Shown piece by piece: positions 11,881 through 22,560 of a stretch of 64,000 nucleotides of DNA (position 1 is the stretch's first letter; each line of letters starts with the position of its first letter). Under the pieces are notes generated by a model. The model ran no database searches. It was not told the origin of the DNA and saw only the letters and a program-made list of their open reading frames with translations. A program made the position numbers and the translations under genes. The stretch spans positions 36,374,198-36,438,197 of the forward strand of contig CM075937.1 of the NCBI GenBank assembly GCA_038030265.1. The letters run 5' to 3'. The stretch comes from Corythucha ciliata (taxonomy: Eukaryota; Arthropoda; Insecta; Hemiptera; Tingidae).

Positions 11881-12267
11881 TTATTTTTCAATAATTTCTC
11901 CGAATTTCCTCGCGCTTTGTTTTCCGGAACACCATCGGGCACGAATTCGATCTCCCATTAGAAATTGGCGGACCCCACGTTGTCTTGTGGATGACGCGAC
12001 TTCTTTTTGTGGGAATATAGCTTCTAGTCGCAGTCGTAGCTTTCTCTCGAGACACATTTCGGCTGGGCTTTGACCGTTTACTGGAGGTCTCGCACCTGTT
12101 ATATTTGGAAGTTTTGAATTTTCATTAAAAATTCTGGTCAAGGCTGAGTTGTCTGTAATGAGTGTAAATGATCTGCCGTAACCGTAATTCAAAAAATTGT
12201 TAACCGAGAATACTGTGGCCACAGCTTCACGATCAAGCTGGCTATAATTCGTTTCTGCGTCGGTCAA
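11881..12267 (-). pseudogene. Gypsy-like RNase H fragment
   Basis: The frame opens with T-D-A-E-T-N-Y-S-Q-L-D-R-E-A-V-A, the E-x-x-Y-x-x-x-x-x-E-x-x-A signature of Ty3/gypsy RNase H. It then gives F-T-L-I-T-D-N-S-A-L, the following catalytic aspartate block. The C-terminal half (R-L-R-L-E-A-I-F...) no longer reads as RNase H in this frame, so the domain is broken. It lies downstream of the reverse transcriptase fragment, as expected. Confidence 0.8.
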
Positions 12268-12523
12268 AGAACGCGATGCATATAAGCAATAGGTTTCTCT
12301 GTACCGTCAACGAAGTGGGACAGGACGCCAGCAACGCCTGTCGGACTCGCACCGCAAGCTAGAATCAGAGGCAAAGAAGGTTCTAATGGAATCAGAACTC
12401 TAACTCTCTCGCTTGAAATCTCGTGTTTCAGGTGTTCGTAAGCGGATTGGCACGTGTTTGTACATGCGAACCGACAATTTTTTTTAAAGGAGACAGTGTA
12501 AGGGGTGCGTTATAGAAGACACG

Positions 12524-12961
12524 TTAGGAATGAATTTGGAGTAATACGTAATGATACCTAAGAAACGCTTCACTTCTTCTGCATTTCGGGGCCTTGGTAT
12601 TTGCGAAAAGGGTCTCCACCTTTTTCGGACATTTTGACACTATGTTTTCATTGATAACGTATCCGAGATTTGATATTTCTTTATGGATAAAGTGACATTT
12701 ACGACGGTTCAAATGCATATCATTCTCCTTCAATCGGTGCAAAAGATTTAACAAATTTTTAAGGCACTCGTCAGATGTTTTTCCAAAAACAATGAGATCG
12801 TCGAAGTACCACGTGGCACCCTCTAGCCCTTGAAGTATCTGGCCGAGAATGCTGTGGAATTCACTGAGCACATTAAGTCTCGTCACCCTGAACGTACCTC
12901 GATGTGAAGAAATTGTTTGAATTTCGCTTGTCGAAGCGTACCCCTCCGTAGCGTGAAACAT
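12524..12961 (-). pseudogene. Gypsy-like reverse transcriptase fragment
   Basis: The 145-aa frame contains W-Y-F-D-D-L-I-V-F at about residues 51-59, the Y-x-D-D polymerase motif. A leucine-rich segment and L-N-R-R-K-C-H-F follow, typical of the end of the palm and thumb region of gypsy reverse transcriptases. The N-terminal fingers and first aspartate motif are missing or out of frame. Flanking fragments of RNase H (lower coordinates) and protease (higher coordinates) confirm the assignment. Confidence 0.85.
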
Positions 12962-13029
12962 TCCAGATGTGTAAGACCGGAATCGAACAGAGGTTTTTTG
13001 TAACGGAGACTTGAGATTGAGGTTTTGTC

Positions 13030-13700
13030 GTAGTCGGACTTCGGTAACAGAGTAAGCCCAGCTCCTGAGTCTATATCTCGAAGGCTTGCTCTTTGCCGCC
13101 TAGGAAGGAAGGTGATGAAGTATTTTTGGGTATTTCGATTGAATCGGGGATCGTGTTCAAGAATGCTTTTGGTGTTATTGAATTGGAAAGTCGACTCGAA
13201 GGGGGGTTTGGTGGCATATGTGTAGGAGCCGGAACAATCAGAGTCTACTCGATTCGATTATCGTAATAACAAAGACAAGCTTTGTTTTAGTAAGTATATA
13301 ATACTTTTTGAACGTGTCCAGACCTCTGGCCTGATTGGCAAAACAGTTTGGTCTTATCACTTTAACAAGTGTTTGATGTGTGATTGTCGCGTCCACAGCG
13401 AAGACATGTTTTTTGAAGACCGTGCTCTCGAAGATCCAATCTGTTTCGTCGCCTGGGTTTTGACTTTTTTGGAGGTGGAGTGGTGGTAATTTTGTTTAGT
13501 GTTTCTGTTGAGAAAAACGCCGATGAACTTTCTTGACTGTCACGCTTCGACGCTTCTAGGACAAGCGCCTTTTCTACTATGGTTTGGAACGATAGTGATG
13601 AATCCAGTAGAAGTTGTTCTCGAACGGATTGGTCTTTGAATCCCCTGATGAATTGGGAAGAAAGAAAAATTTCAGCGACCGATTTGTTGCACTCGCAAGG
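13030..13700 (-). pseudogene. Gag and protease remnants
   Basis: On the minus strand about 13370-13430 encodes a CCHC knuckle (C-L-R-C-G-R-D-N-H-T-S-N-T-C). About 13030-13080 encodes an aspartic protease active site D-S-G-A-G-L-T-L-L-P, comparable to D-S-G-S-A-F-T-F-L-P in the first element. Sequence at about 13560-13700 parallels the gag of the first element. Frames are interrupted throughout. Confidence 0.7.
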
Positions 13701-13781
13701 CGATATGAATTTTTTGAGCCTCGCAATCAGATATTGTTTTATCCTCTATCTGGAAGGGTAATTATTAATAATCAATTGGGA

Positions 13782-16252
13782 ATTTTTATATTCTATTATT
13801 ATAGTGCACGTTCTATTCGCAATGAGACCAATATAAAATCATTCGCTTTTCTCAACCAACACCATACAGATGTCCAGCGATGATTTCCTGCTCGTAACTT
13901 TCCCCCTTCACTCTTTGTCACCTTTTAAAATCCTTGAAATAGGTTGCCCGGATGTGGGACTTTTAAAAGCTTGTTGATATTTTTAGAGTGTTTCTCATGA
14001 GGAAAAAAGAAATTTATTGTTCACCGTTTGTTAGGAAACTCCGCATACTTTCCACTTGACTTATTTGGATATTCGACAACAGCCGCCGCGAGGAATATTT
14101 TGGAATTCAAGGTTTTTAAAAGTGCGCCTTAGACAAAAATTCGCCCTCCAAACTTACCAAATTTCTAATTGTGTTTTCTCCCCCCCCCCCCCAAGCGGAT
14201 ATTGTTAACCTGAAGTTCGATTGAAAACAAAATACAAAAAAAAAACTTGAGAAGTAGAAGATAGACAACAGCGAAGGGTATATCTCAAGTTCCATCTGGT
14301 GCGAAAAGTATGCTCATTGCACATTCGTGACTAGACCAAAACAAAAAACTGGGAGAAAGGGAAGCGAACGATAAGAAGTCATGGTGTGCGTTCGCCGCCT
14401 CCTTTGGCTTCTTTCGAAGGAGTGTATTGAGGAAAGCATAACTTTTCTATGCTATGAATATTCATTCATCCGTTAAAAGGCGAAAAATTTCCGGTTTTAA
14501 AACAGAGGAATTAAATGCATGTGTGTGTGTGTAAGGGAGGGGGCGTTATGGGCCCTTGTAAATCTTTCCGCAATGTTTGGTAATGATAGTGGGAGGGGGG
14601 GGGGTATAAGGGAGAAAAATACGATGTGCACCCGTCTGGGGGCGGCTTGATGAGCCAATGCGGGCACTTTCCGCGTTGCTATCGTTAACTTTTTTTCCTT
14701 GGGAACTTGTCTAATCATTGAAAATATATTTGACAAGGGTGTGTTCTGTCTCTGTAATGTGGGAAAAGTCTAGTTTGGGTTAACTATTTGCACCAGCTGT
14801 TGGCGGAATTTTCATTCTATACTAACTGGGCAATGAAAGAACCGTCCGAAAGTGGAAATTGGTGGAATTCTAGGGTGAAGATTGTTATTTTACTAGAAAT
14901 TATTTTCTCTTCAGCGTATACGAGAGAGAAGGAACGTGGTAGAGACCGATATTTTTTATTTCCCTCTTTGATGTTATGTACGAAAAATCGTGAGTTACGA
15001 AAAAGGTCAACGTCCTTCACTTGTTCCCCTCCCCTTTTTTTCGGGAAGAATATCCCGCTTGTTGGCCATAAACCACGTATTAAAAAAAAAAAAGATGACT
15101 GCGGAAAACCGCCGTCTTATTTCTCAATGATGTCCTAGGGCAACCTGGATTGAATTGCCGAGTCCCGTTTCTACAATGGCGAAGAGAAAGGGAGAAGACA
15201 AAATAATATCCGCTACCTTTTCACCCCTCCCATCCCATTCGATATAGTCCAAGTTTACCGTAGAAAATGCGAAGAATTCGCGATTGACCCTCTCATCTCT
15301 CTTTCCGCTACATTGCATTTCTTTTGTTTATTTTTTGTTTTTTAAAAGAGGGGGGGGGGGTTGTCTGCGAAGACTATAAATGATTAGGGGAGGGGAATAT
15401 AAAAGGAAAATACTTAATTCCTCCAATTTTCGTTGTTTAACTGAATCTTTTTTCTCTGAAAGAGTTCGTTTTAGAGGAGAAAAATCCCGCTTCGTTCCAC
15501 TGACATGCAGCGTGGCCCACAGGATGTGGCAATTAGTTAATATTAGCCAATTAGTATGGAACTCTTCGCTTAATTGAGATTATATTTAAAGCGGGACCAT
15601 AAATACGAACGTAACGAACTTATTATTTTTTCTAGATTATCATCATTTCATTTAGATATAATAATATTATAATAAAAAAAAAACCTTCTTGAATACATTA
15701 CGGACCTAATTATTTTGGGAAAATCATCAAAACACTTAATATGTAATTTGCTTTGTACGAGTTAATTAAAGAAATATCCTCTTTCAGCTTCCTAATAAAA
15801 ATCGTAAACAGGTTGGAAGGGAATCCTTTCCTCTCACGTTCTACGTCCTTGCTTCTTTTTCTTTTCATTTTTAAATGCTCCTCCACCCCCTCCCTGCCAG
15901 TCTCTAGCGTTTGGTCTCCATGAATGGAAAAGGCAAGCCTTCTTCGTCCCCCTTCTCTTACTTTTTCTTCTTCTTCTTCTTCTTCGGTCGAGGCACCGTT
16001 AGGAATCTCAATCCTTTCGGCGTGAGAGAAAGAGAAGAAGTGAGACTAGCGGACGTCGTGGAAAATGGGAATGCTGGAACCATTCACCCACCCTCAATCT
16101 ATTTAGCGTATTATTACACTGTACATATTAATACCCGGGTAGATAGGAAGAACCCTCCCACCTTACCTTGCCATTTTAAACTTTTACTGCGCCTGAAAAA
16201 TAAATTGAGCAATTTCAAGTTTTATTAATTGCCTTTTTTTTCTGTTTTTTAG
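13782..16252. other. Intronic or upstream unique DNA
   Basis: Largely non-repetitive sequence before the first recognised ZIP11 exon. It contains a C run (about 14181-14192), a short (GT)n at about 14520, a G run at about 15351 and a (CTT)n at about 15965. The acceptor of the ZIP11 exon ends the stretch, with a T-rich tract running into TAG at 16250-16252. I see no convincing gene; the apparent ORFs at 14788, 14817 and 15911 lack recognisable domains. Confidence 0.5.
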
Positions 16253-16351
16253 GAATCTAGCCATAGGCATTGGAATTCAAAATTTTCCCGAAGGGCTTGC
16301 CGTTAGTCTACCGTTGAAAGCGGCTGGTTTTTCGACCATGACCAGCTTTTG
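16253..16351 (+). CDS. SLC39A11: ZIP11 zinc transporter, third-last coding exon
   Basis: This 99-bp exon encodes N-L-A-I-G-I-G-I-Q-N-F-P-E-G-L-A-V-S-L-P and ends ...S-T-M-T-S-F-W, nearly identical to the vertebrate ZIP11 segment. It is the transmembrane helix with the N-F-P-E-G metal-site motif of the GufA subfamily of ZIP transporters, which move zinc into the cytosol. The acceptor is a T-rich tract plus AG, and the donor GTGAGT follows TTTTG. The exon starts with the last base of an arginine codon and ends two bases into a tryptophan codon, so both flanking introns are phase 2. Joining to 35094 restores F-W-Y-G-Q-L-S-G. The upstream exon with H-N-x-P-E-G was not found in the window. Recognition is by family sequence; function is inferred from homology. 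Confidence 0.95.
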
Positions 16352-17887
16352 GTGAGTAATTTTAAATCATTACTAGATACTACTAGACATTACTAGATAG
16401 ATTACTATGGGATTGGTGGACGGGGGCGGGGGGTGTAAACGACGACATATAGTGCCAGGGGCCACCTGTGAAGGGCCTGAATGGGTCAAAGACCTTTACA
16501 GTTGATGAAGTGCTTGTTGATATTTCCTATAAAGTCGGTCGCGTGCTTGTCATACTTGTTAGCTGCGTTGATGGTGGCTAGAAACTATTTTATTGGTGGC
16601 TGTCGAGCTGCGTTGGTGATATTATGTGCCGATCATAGTGAGATGGGCGGGGGGATTTGAAGGAATCCTCGTGATTCCAGCATTCAGGGGCGTAGCCAGC
16701 CCTTGATCTAGGGGGGTGGGCAGTTTCACTGGAGAAAATTTCAGATGCACCATTGCCTATTTGCAGGCGTATGTTCTGGGATCCGGAAATGGAAATCGTC
16801 AATTAATGGTCATCATCAGGTACTGAATGTGCACAGAAACGGTAACTATCATTCGAAAACTAAATCTCGGCTGGAAACTTTGGAACCTTCTATTCCAGAA
16901 TTTCTGTCCAACTTATAACCCAAGGGGTGGATAACTTATTCCCCCCCCTCCCCCAGAAAGTGATACTTTTGGAATTAAATTTCGGTCCCCTGAGACGACC
17001 GTAAACTGCAGTGATTTAGTCCCTCGAACTGGACCCTTCCATCGCCGAGACGAGTAGTTAATCGCCAGGAACTTACACAGGCGTGTAAACCGCAACAAGC
17101 CCGTTGCTCTCTCCACAATTAAAAAAGGGACATGGGCTGAAAGATCTGGCATTCCCCTCCCAACATACGTCTGTCTAGCGCAGGGGGCTCAACACGTTTA
17201 AAATAGTTTTTTAACCCACACAATTGGTTTTTTAAGTAGCCACGCCCGCCAAAGGTTTTTTAGTGTGCAAAACACTGCAGAAATTGATTTTTGCCGAAAT
17301 AAACTCTGCGAAATAAATATTTTAGAAAGAGCGAAATTAGTTTTTTAGTCAGCGATATTCGAGAAATTGTTTTTTCATTGAATCAAACCAGCTAAAACAT
17401 CGGGTTTTAGAGCGAAAATTAGTGTAATCCTTCTCTGAATTGGGCCACCCAGCCACGGGTGTAGGAACGGGGGGAATATGGGGATAGATTCCCCCCCCCC
17501 CCCAAGAGCTACAAGTATACGAACAAAGGAGCACTAGTACCATAACGAAGAGCCCCATAAAATCTCCAAAAATGAGCGTTTAACGTTGAAGTTAGGTTTA
17601 GCAGATTTTCTGGACTTAAAGCAGCCCGAAAAGGTCCGAGATCGTCCAGCTTTTTCCTTTGACTTCAGACCCAACGCAGTAGTGTACCGAGGTTCAGGAG
17701 AGGGGGTCGCCCCGGACCCTATATCAGACAAAAATCTGTAATAATCGTGGCTATAGCTGCTTAAAAGCGCTGATTCATGGTCTCGCGATGCAACTTCCAG
17801 ACGAAAATTAAGAAAAAAATCGCTGATTCGCGGTACATGGAGGCCATTCTACGAATAAATTGTGGAAATCAACGCAAAAGTGTTGTA

Positions 17888-18610
17888 CAGGGTGGCTCAA
17901 CGAACTAGGGTGGATTTGAAAAGGGCGCTGTTCGGCTTCCCCTTACTCCATGGGGTGGGGGTTGGTCTCGTTGTAAACCTGAAGAGCGGAAGTTTCCGGT
18001 GGGTCAGTTGCAAACATGGTTTGGACAACGGAGCAACGCGTTTACGCCGTCACTCGGTTTTGGCAGACTAACCAGTCTATCGTTCAGACCCAGCGCGATT
18101 TTCGAGCTCGTTTCGCAATACCACCGCGCGGAGTGATCCCCAAACGTGACACAATCCTTAGGTGGGTTAATAACTTTGAGGAAACGGGCAGTGTTTTGAA
18201 AAAAAAAGAGGTGGTACCCGAACAGCGCGAACCCCTGAAAATGTTGAGAGAGTCCGCGTCGCGACCCTCCAGAGCCCCCACCGCTCTGTCAGACGTCAAG
18301 CTGCCAGTCTCAATCTCCATCGCTCAACAGTGCGTCGCATCTTGAAATGTGATCTGAAATTTCATCCCTAAAGGATGGTAGTGATCTCACGGGACACCTT
18401 GGGCAACGTCATGAGGAACTTTCATGAAAGGCTGCAGAAATGCATACAGGCCGATGGCCATCACATGGTTGAAGTTTTGTTCAAATCTTGAATTGTCATA
18501 TGAAATTTCCATTTTTCTTGATTATTTTAAGCCAAATAAAAAGTTTGTACCTTCGAAAATGACTGAGTTACGAAGATTTGAAATCCACCCTAGTTCGTTG
18601 AGCCACCCAT
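17888..18610 (+). mobile_element. Mariner-like element with inverted ends
   Basis: The ends AGGGTGGCTCAACGAACTAG and its reverse complement (about 18582-18608) form inverted repeats of about 29 bases. TA precedes the left end; the right flank no longer shows it. The interior carries a transposase remnant with a large deletion. Confidence 0.85.
18016..18345 (+). pseudogene. Transposase remnant with DUF4817-type N-terminus
   Basis: The first 70 or so residues read as the helix-turn-helix start common in arthropod mariner-like proteins: M-V-W-T-T-E-Q-R-V...Q-S-I-V-Q-T-Q-R-D-F-R-A-R-F, then R-D-T-I-L-R-W-V-N-N-F and E-T-G-S-V. After about residue 75 the frame shifts. Fragments of the R-R-I-L and L-K-F-H-P region follow in another frame, and a C-terminal piece (R-N-F-H-E-R-L-Q-K-C) lies at about 18405-18475. 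The catalytic DDE region is deleted. Family membership is recognised by pattern, not by search. Confidence 0.8.
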
Positions 18611-18639
18611 TTGGGCAAACCCCGCGGTTAAAGTTGAGA

Positions 18640-20230
18640 AAACACGTTATAATACTGACAAACAAAAGACGCTTTCAGGTTAAATTGGACAAAAATGGCA
18701 AATTCACAACTGAAATGGCGTAAAATCGCCCATTCGCGTATGAAAAAGGGAATAGGATGCTGAATGGCCGCAAAATTAGCATAAAACGCCATTTCTCAGC
18801 TGAAATTGGGAAAAATCGCTAATTTGCAATTTGCAGATATAAAGTGGTGGAAAAACGTTAATTCGCGGACACAAAATGAAGAAAATCGCTACTTCGCGGT
18901 AAAAATGGAAAAAATCACCAATTAGCACAGCCAAAATTAATTAAAACGTTAATTTTCAGTTCAAATTGGGGAAAAGTGCTAATTCTCAGTTTAAAATGGA
19001 AAACATTGCTAATTTGCAGCTTAAATTGAGTCAAACGCCAATTCTTGTCAAAAATTGACAAAACTCGGTAGGTAATGCATGGGTTGGAAACGCTATCACG
19101 CTGCTAAAATTTAGAAAAAGCGAAAATTAGCTGCAAAAATTGAGAGACATCTCTAATTCTCGAATTAAGAGTCGTGAAATTTATAATTTAAAAATGATGA
19201 ATTTTTGACAAATATGGATGGATAGGTGAACATTTTTTGGTTAGAAAAAAAAAGTACATTTATAATTTAAATTCGCACCTTCTGAAGGCATTTTTTTTTT
19301 TTGGCTAAAATTCAGAAAAATGTCAAATTCATGCATAGCTATAGCATAATGCTAAAAAATACTCTAATTCACGGCTAGAACTGAAAATAAGCAATAATCT
19401 ATACCTATAAAAGTTATATAGTTTTGTTAATGCGGCGGTAAAATGTCAAAACCGCTAATTTGCGGATTATATTTAGAAAATAAAATAATCAGCCTGGTCA
19501 AAATTAAGAGAAAGGTTAATTTCAAGCTTAAAAATTAAGAAAATTGCTAATTTGCGGCTAAAAATGGAAAAAATCGTCAATCTACAGCTAAAATTGCGCC
19601 AAACGCCAATTTGTGACAGCAATTTAGCAAATTCGCTAATTCACAGGCCCGAAACGCTACGACGCGCCGCCGGTACAATTTAAAAAAAACCCTAATTCGT
19701 GGTTGAAATTGAGAAAAATTCTAATTTGCGCCAAACACTGAATATACGCCAATTTGCGGATTCTGAAGGTAATTTTTCAGGCCGAAATTGAAAAAAAACG
19801 CTAATTTATGGCAATAGGTGAAGAAACCACTGAGTAAACTGAGAAAAATCACTCATGCATTGCGTATGGTGAACCAAAAAAATCCTAATTCGTGAAAATT
19901 CCCCCTATTTTGCGGCTAATATTGAGGAAAACACTTAAGAAAAACGTTAATTTCCAGCTAAAACTGAGAAAAGTGGTAATCCCTGGTAAAAAAATTTAAA
20001 AAATCGGTAATATGCTGCTAAAATTGAGGAAAACGCCAAAACTCGTGGATAATTAGGAAACATCGCTCACGGGATAAAAACGATACTTCGCTGCTAAAGT
20101 TGAGAAAATGCGCAAATTCGTGGCTATGGGAGGTGGTGGGGCCAAACCACTAATCTGCGGCTGAAATTGAGAAGAACGATACACTCGGCCAAAAAAGGGC
20201 TAATTTGAGGGTAGAGTCCAAAAATCGCCC
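18640..20230. repeat. Family A array, reverse orientation
   Basis: About 50 degenerate units close to CGCTAATTCGCGGC plus TAAAATTGAGAAAA repeat with a period of 28-33. It is the interior of hAT-like copy 1 and reappears inverted at 60770-62380. Identity between the two long copies is clearly higher than between neighbouring units, so the array spread as a block. Confidence 0.85.
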
Positions 20231-20616
20231 TGAACTGAGTGATTGAGGCTATGATGAGGCCAACAAGATGTCCAGATTCAAGAGTGTGCTGGCTGGGTGG
20301 AATGATGACTACAATGTGAAATTACCCCCCTCTCCACACCCTTGCGATATTTCAATCTGATCCCCCCCCCCCAGGACAAATTCCTACCTACGCCACTGCA
20401 CCCACCGAAATTAATTTGCTGGCAACAAAAATCCCCGAAATTGGTTGTTCATAGGCGTGCGCGCGGGACGCGAGACGGGACTTGGAAATGGTTTGCGGGA
20501 CAAAGCATAAATTTCCTGCGCGGGACGGGACTTCCCGCGGTTGTCCCGCGGGAAATCGTTTTTTTTTTTTTTTTTTTACTAAATAGTGAGATGGACTAGA
20601 GACGGATATAATGAAT

Positions 20617-20905
20617 ATTTCTGTCGCCGGTATTTTTAATTAATAAATTAATTAAACTGATGTTATCCGGACGACGATGGAAGGGCATAGCCCAACGAGA
20701 TAAATTTCGGCGTGGTTTACCGATCAGGAGAAACGCCTATAATTTCGAGAAACGTTCGGCTTAGCTTATCCCACGGAGTACGACACCCAAAGGCGTCTCC
20801 GTGGCGCAATTGGCAGCGTGCTGGACTGGTAATCCAGAGATTGCGGGTTCAAAACCCGCCAGGGAGCCATTTTTTCTCGAAACTCGAACACATTAAATAC
20901 CTCTT
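20617..20905 (+). repeat. tRNA-bearing repeat element
   Basis: The start (TTTCTGTCGCCGGT, TTAATTAA-rich, then ATCCGGACGACG) matches the outer part of the palindrome at 111-200. TTTCGAGAAACG (about 20739) is the approximate complement of TTTCTCGAAACTCG (about 20873), bracketing the tRNA-like sequence as in the first copy. This indicates a dispersed family built around a tRNA-like core. Confidence 0.65.
20795..20867 (+). tRNA. tRNA-Thr(GGT)-like sequence, probably pseudo or SINE head
   Basis: A 73-base cloverleaf can be drawn. The D-arm region is GCGCAATTGGCAGCG, the anticodon stem CTGGA/TCCAG has loop CTGGTAA (anticodon GGT, threonine), and the T-arm GCGGGTTCAAAACCCGC is perfect. The acceptor stem is weak: GTCTCCG against CAGGGAG leaves at least two mismatches. 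A-box- and B-box-like promoters are present. Because it is embedded in a dispersed repeat and the acceptor stem is poor, it is more likely a tRNA-derived element than a working tRNA gene. Confidence 0.55.
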
Positions 20906-21450
20906 ATATTTTATCCTTCCCTTGCCCGTTCCCGCCATTCGATGCGAGGAATAATTTTAGTGAAATGCTTGTCTGCACGTTTGTAAAGGGCTGTATATCG
21001 GTACATATTGGACATGAAAGAAAGTGTTGACCAGTAAATTTAGCCTTCTAAATTCACTGTTCAAACATTTTTTTATTAAATTTCGTAGTTGAAGAGCGTT
21101 AACTCTATAACGACAAATTAAACGTTCTTTTAACATTTTACTTGGAATATTTTGTCTGTGGAACTTTCGAGACAGGCAAAAAACAAAAACAAAAAAACAC
21201 GAAGAAAATCTTGCGGTTCCCCTCCGCCTAGGTTGTGAGGAGGGGGGCCATGATGTCATATTGTTGAAATTATCCTCCACCTAATCCTTTCTCTGCATTA
21301 GCCAATGGACAAGGGTTGCCCCCCCCCCCTATGGTTCATAAGTCAGACCACCCGAAAACGATTCTTTGAAAACATCTGTTGAATCACCCAAATGACAATT
21401 AATTGACGTTCGAATCATGGGGCAAAATTAATAAGTTGAGAGACATAATA

Positions 21451-21880
21451 TACAGGGTGGAAGGGGATAAGTGTGACGAAAAATTTGGGTGAAAGTAGAC
21501 CTCATTTGCGACCGAAATCACCATATACACCATGGTCCGAAAATCAAAACCCTTCGAGATATGATTTTTCTAACGATTTTTAAGGCTTACATCATTTTCT
21601 TAAACTAACTGCCAGAAAGACGCACTCAGTTTGAATTTTTGCAACTTTTAATGATGGATTCGGAAAGAGCACAATATTTTCTGTCAGGATTGGCCATTTT
21701 CGATAAACGACCCGCATTGTAAACGTTATCAATTTTTTGTTTTATAATGCAATTGAATGAACTTTAGGGGGAGTAGTTGAATCAAGAATAATTCATGAAA
21801 ATAGTCGATTGAAAGTATTGCTTATTTCATACTGAAAAATGGGAAATTTTTAGTCAAGTCTCTTTAATCCTAAACCCTCG
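21451..21880. repeat. Fragment of a CAGGGTGGAAGGGGAT element
   Basis: Begins TACAGGGTGGAAGGGGATAA, like a TA-inserting transposon end. The first 120 bases are related, in reverse orientation, to 54407-54490 plus 52921-52979, a copy interrupted by a hAT-like insertion. No ORF is seen, and no right end was found here. Confidence 0.55.
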
Positions 21881-21889
21881 AATTTATAG

Positions 21890-22560
21890 TTCATATTGAC
21901 AATTTGTTCATAAAAATAACAGTTTCGGCTCCAAGTTGAAAATTTCCACATAAAATTGGCAATTCACTTTAAAAATGGCAATCACCTCACAAAATTGGCA
22001 GTTTCCTGATAGAATGTGCAATTTCCTTTATAATTAAAAAAAACAACAAAAAACTGACAACTTCCCCTCATACAATTGAAAAAACTATCATGTTAACAAC
22101 CTTCTTATAATGCTGTCAATTTCCCTAAATAACTGACAGTTTATGCTTCAAATTTACAATTTCTAACAATATTGACAATTTGCTTATAAAAATGGCGACT
22201 TCCTCGTGAAACTGGAAATTTCCTCATGAAATTAACAATTCCTAGAAAATTTACTATTTCCAGTTGAAATTCACAATTCCCTAATCAAACTGGAAAATTG
22301 ATTTCCTCAAAATTTCAATTTACTTAGAAAACTGACGATTTATTCATTAAACGAAACCTCTTAAACTGAACGTGTTCTTATGAAATCATTACCCTCACGC
22401 CCCTCTATTAACTTATGAATTGAAGATTTTCCATGAAATATTGCAAGTTTTCTCATGAAATAGACAATTCTCGTATGGCATTGACAGTTTCAGCGTGAAA
22501 CTTACAAGTTTTTTCGTGAAATAGAAAATTTCACTATAAAATTGCCCTTTGTGAGTCGTT
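21890..22560. repeat. Family G array (AAAATTGGCAGTTTCC units)
   Basis: Units near TCATAAAATTGGCAGTTTCC repeat every 25-30 bases with heavy divergence. It is followed by a small hairpin, CGTCCTCTC with GAGAGGACG (22695-22733), related to the palindrome at 39978-40052. Confidence 0.7.

Larger units (their letters stand above)
11411..13781 (-). mobile_element. Decayed Ty3/gypsy-like element, second copy
   Basis: Minus-strand order from high to low coordinate is gag fragment, zinc knuckle, protease, reverse transcriptase, RNase H and an unrecognised C-terminal tail, the expected gypsy order but with large deletions and many frameshifts. A direct repeat of about 28 bases (GGAAGGGTAATTATTAATAA onward) lies at both edges, about 11411 and 13754. 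It is consistent with LTR remnants, since on the minus strand the lower copy follows a TGTTATATAAAAA start after a GGGAG purine stretch. True LTR boundaries are not resolved. Confidence 0.75.
17454..20398. mobile_element. hAT-like element copy 1 (family A array), probable
   Basis: The right end ...CTACGCCACTG (20398) is the reverse complement of the left end of the complete element 60593-62716, and 18685-20398 aligns with 60593-62392 in inverted orientation along its whole length. The left end is less certain. CACGGGTGTAGG at 17454 is preceded by CACCCAGC, which matches the right flank CACCCACC (20399-20406) at 7 of 8. The segment 17492-17625 also occurs at 62583-62700, but in the same orientation, so part of one copy has been inverted. 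A mariner relic (17888-18610) is nested within. Confidence 0.65.

Noticed and set aside
1..16252. Upstream ZIP11 exon with H-N-x-P-E-G motif
   Set aside because: Scanned both strands by eye and found no matching stretch with splice sites; it probably lies upstream of the window.
17669..17690. CAGTAGTGTACC at 17677 as another hAT-like left end
   Set aside because: No partner end with the flanking ACCCAACG was found, so the pair is unsupported.
20795..20867. Functional tRNA-Thr gene
   Set aside because: The acceptor stem has at least two mismatches and the sequence sits in a dispersed repeat family, so a tRNA-derived repeat is more likely; kept only as tRNA-like.
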